Positions 61,867 to 64,000 of a DNA stretch of 64,000 nt are shown piece after piece (within the stretch, counting starts at the first letter, position 1; the number at the start of each line of letters is the position of its first letter). A program made the position numbers and the translations under genes. Source of the DNA: Cymodocea nodosa. Lineage: Eukaryota; Streptophyta; Magnoliopsida; Alismatales; Cymodoceaceae. The stretch lies in the NCBI GenBank assembly GCA_036874045.1, contig CM072341.1:384501-448500 (forward strand), given 5' to 3'. Below the pieces are notes generated by a model. It searched no databases, was not told the origin of the DNA, and was given only the letters and a program-made list of their open reading frames with translations.

Positions 61867-63211
61867 CGCATGCGTGTACACCTTGGCTACCTTTTCTTTG
61901 ACTCATTAGACTTGGTGCTGTCTAATCAAATCCACTTCCATTTACCTAATTATAGGTGCAAACAGATTTTACTACTTGTGCTTGAATGATTTGCTGGCAT
62001 TCGGAGGAGGTGGTAGTTTTGCACTATGCTTGGATGAAGATTTGTGAGTTGTCTCTCCCCTCCCCTCAAACTTCGCGTATTTCTTGTCATATTTTCATTG
62101 TCTTTGCTTTTATTTTTTCCTCTGTTTTTTGGTATATGTTATAGTATTATACACCAAAAGAAGTTTATGTTGTTTCTGCACGGTTATTTAATAAATATGT
62201 GGCACTTCCTAACAATAAAAGCTTTTGTCAATAGGTTACATGGAACAAGTGGACCCTGCGACACATTTGGGAACTTATGTTTGGCTCACAGTCCAGAATT
62301 TGAGTTGAAGAATGTAGAGGTAAGTTCAGTTGAATTTTGGCTACATTTTCTCAATGTAGAGATACAATGAACCCTACGTTTTCATATGAACCTGTGGACA
62401 AAGGCATGAGTGTAAAAAAGTTAAAGGCTTTTAGAAAAAGCTCAAGAAGGTCATTTATTTCAGTAAAGTATTAAATAATAAGGAGCAGAATGACCTTTGC
62501 ATGAACTCCCTACCACGTACCACGGCAACTCTGGAGAACCCAGTTTATGATTTCACGTTTCTGCATCTTTCATAAAAACATAAATTTGTTTCACGGACAA
62601 GTCCTTTTTTTTCAATGTATAATAGCAAGGGGCTGTAAAAGAAGAGTATTCGATTGGACAATAGCCGTATCGTTTGACTTTTATTTGGAATCTCCTTGAC
62701 TCCAAAAAATCATCTCGTTGTGATCTTTCAAAATATTACAAACTGGAAATTAAATGAAAATAAAAGATACATGTTGTCGACAGGTGGGATTAGTTTATCG
62801 ATTGTTATATATTGTAAGCTTAATATATAATTCGATACAATCTTGTTATTGACTTGATGGTTATAGACAGTTTTCTTATTGTTCAATTTTTGTATAAAAA
62901 TCAGAATATTATTTATCAAAATTGGAAATTTTTATACGGAGATATTCATTTATTGGACTGACTATTATGACAAACTAGCAGCTATCCAATTTCTGAACTT
63001 TCAACTTTGTTTTAGATTAGTTGCCACTGAGGGATCTATTGTTTATTAGATGTTACATTATTTTCCATCTTCATTTTGAAGCATTTTCCCATTATTTAGT
63101 TTGGCACATGTAATAAAATAATAACATGTTACCAAAAAATTGTTTAACAAATTTTTGTGGTTGCAGCTGTGGGGATTTGCACACATTTCTCGGTATCTAA
63201 ACAGTGGATGA
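58717..63211 (+). CDS. TLDc-domain protein, eight exons
   Basis: Exons: 58717-58848, 59407-59894, 59973-60045, 60207-60287, 60362-60425, 61956-62043, 62235-62319 and 63167-63211, summing to 351 residues. The N-terminus (MSSWKEKIGDGLTGLVAGSP) resembles plant TLD-domain proteins such as At4g39870 and At2g05590 (memory). Residues 45-180 are polar and probably disordered. The C-terminal half is a TLDc domain: WVLLYSTLKHGISFRTLIRKS, IVGDKQGAIFGGLLDCPLKP, GTNQTFLFTTIYGAPRLFRATGANRFYYLC, FGGGGSFALCLDEDL, GPCDTFGNLCLA, FELKNVELWGF. TLDc proteins of the OXR1 type are linked to oxidative-stress protection and binding of the V-ATPase in animals and yeast; the plant role is uncertain. Intron 5 (1.53 kb) is inflated by a LINE piece. 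Confidence 0.92.
60775..61800 (-). mobile_element. RTE-type LINE, linker and start of the reverse transcriptase
   Basis: Minus-strand translation shows, in pieces, SWWWNEDIQKIIKEKKKCYKSI, GKSRIYKLAKTRERKSRDL, and near 61050-61000 an equivalent of WRKSFLIPIYKNEGGTNNY with its following IKLISYSAKLWE. These correspond to the region between endonuclease and reverse transcriptase and to the first RT motifs of plant RTE LINEs. The short part at 60775-60870 matches the 3' end instead, so the middle is deleted. Antisense within intron 5 of the TLDc gene. Confidence 0.8.
61837..61865. repeat. (TG)n microsatellite in TLDc intron 5
   Basis: An uninterrupted TG run flanked by GATG and CACGCATGCG, directly beside the LINE fragment and about 90 bases before the exon 6 acceptor. 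Confidence 0.9.
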
Positions 63212-64000
63212 ACGCCTGCATCTTTCTGTACAGATCCTTCGATTGTTCTTCTGCCCTCAGGGTTTGTTCTACTCACTTTTACGTTGCTGATGGCGACCAC
63301 CAATCAGTGTTGCAGATTCACAGGTGCGCTCGCGTACATGCGTACGTTGTTGATATGTTCTTCTTACTGTAATAATTGAAATCATGTACTAAAATAGTGT
63401 TGTACCTGTAATCGTAGGTAGCCATGTTGACTTGGTTGTGATCACAAGCTTTGCTCTCTTTTTATCGAAAAGGGGTTCCGGTACATTTAGTTTTATGTAA
63501 TTTCTTTCATTGAGCTAAATTTCCACGTATTCTACCTGGCGCTAAATTATGTTTCAAGAACAATCATGGCCATTCCGATCACTGTAATCCCATGTATCTT
63601 CCGTTTTCTTTATTTCTTTACCATTGCTATGACGTCCATTTCTAAGGCAGCGCCTATTTATAACGTACGTAAAAATGACTAACATAAAATGGCAAAACTT
63701 ACTTTACATGCTTAGGCAGCGTTTGTTTTGTCCAACTTCAGCTTCCATCTTTCCACCGTTACTTACGTAAATTGTTGCTTTGCAAGAGCTTCACAAAAGA
63801 GCTACCCTTTCGCTTGCAATTGGTATTGTTGTTTGTGACGGAACCACAACTGGAGCTTTTCACTTTATCTGTGATGGAACCACAGTTAGACGGGCATTGC
63901 TGGAAAAATGTATCGGATGTAAAAGTAAGGTTTGTTTGTGTGGTGCAAGGGCTCATATTGAGATTGGGCACTCTCCTACTAACCGTTTGGTGCATTTGCA
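63212..64000. other. Downstream flank of the TLDc gene
   Basis: Includes the probable 3' untranslated region to about 63420. From about 63714 the text GGCAGCGTTTGTTTTGTCC resembles the terminus of plant hAT-type MITEs, followed by two near copies of TGTGATGGAACCACAGTTAG-type sequence at about 63834-63890. The window ends before any second terminus, so the call is tentative. Confidence 0.35.

Overview
This window is nuclear DNA from a flowering plant. The genes carry GT-AG introns, the intergenic DNA is AT-rich and full of transposon debris, several products carry plastid-targeting extensions, and the gene set includes plant-specific forms: a plastid HDS with the plant insertion, a kelch/TYW2 fusion and an AMT1 ammonium transporter. 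The very GC-rich third positions of the intronless AMT1 gene beside AT-rich neighbours fit a monocot, perhaps a non-grass one; this placement is a weak inference.

Eight protein-coding genes are supported. From left to right: an EMB1611/MEE22-like coiled-coil protein (minus, 0.5-7.2 kb); a kelch plus TYW2-type wybutosine-synthesis protein (minus, 10.1-17.6 kb) whose usual N-terminal TYW3 domain is not found; an AMT1 ammonium transporter (plus, 22.1-23.7 kb); a small thylakoid-type protein with a poly-serine tract (minus, 29.8-30.3 kb); an unnamed plastid membrane protein (minus, 33.6-37.4 kb); plastid 4-hydroxy-3-methylbut-2-enyl diphosphate synthase, HDS/IspG (minus, 39.0-45.5 kb, 19 exons); a YrdC/Sua5 threonylcarbamoyl-AMP synthase (plus, 48.9-52.1 kb); and a TLDc-domain protein (plus, 58.7-63.2 kb). 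I read all exon chains by eye from splice signals, reading-frame phase and remembered family sequence. In every multi-exon model the summed exon length is a multiple of three.

The genes do not form a pathway. There are two loose themes. Two genes concern modification next to the tRNA anticodon (wybutosine at position 37 of tRNA-Phe, and t6A at position 37 of ANN-decoding tRNAs). Three consecutive minus-strand genes encode predicted plastid proteins.

The non-genic DNA holds fragments of one RTE-type LINE family (at least seven pieces). One of these lies in the longest intron of each of four genes. There is also an Au-type SINE in an intron, a 1.2 kb almost fully self-complementary inverted-repeat element (8.72-9.95 kb), two diverged copies of a 0.7 kb AT-rich repeat 28 kb apart in opposite orientation, several local tandem duplications and microsatellites. 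I saw no rRNA, tRNA, CRISPR array or recognisable LTR retroelement. The most useful leads are the long inverted repeat as a possible small-RNA source, the missing TYW3 domain, and the paired G-box palindrome upstream of the YrdC gene.
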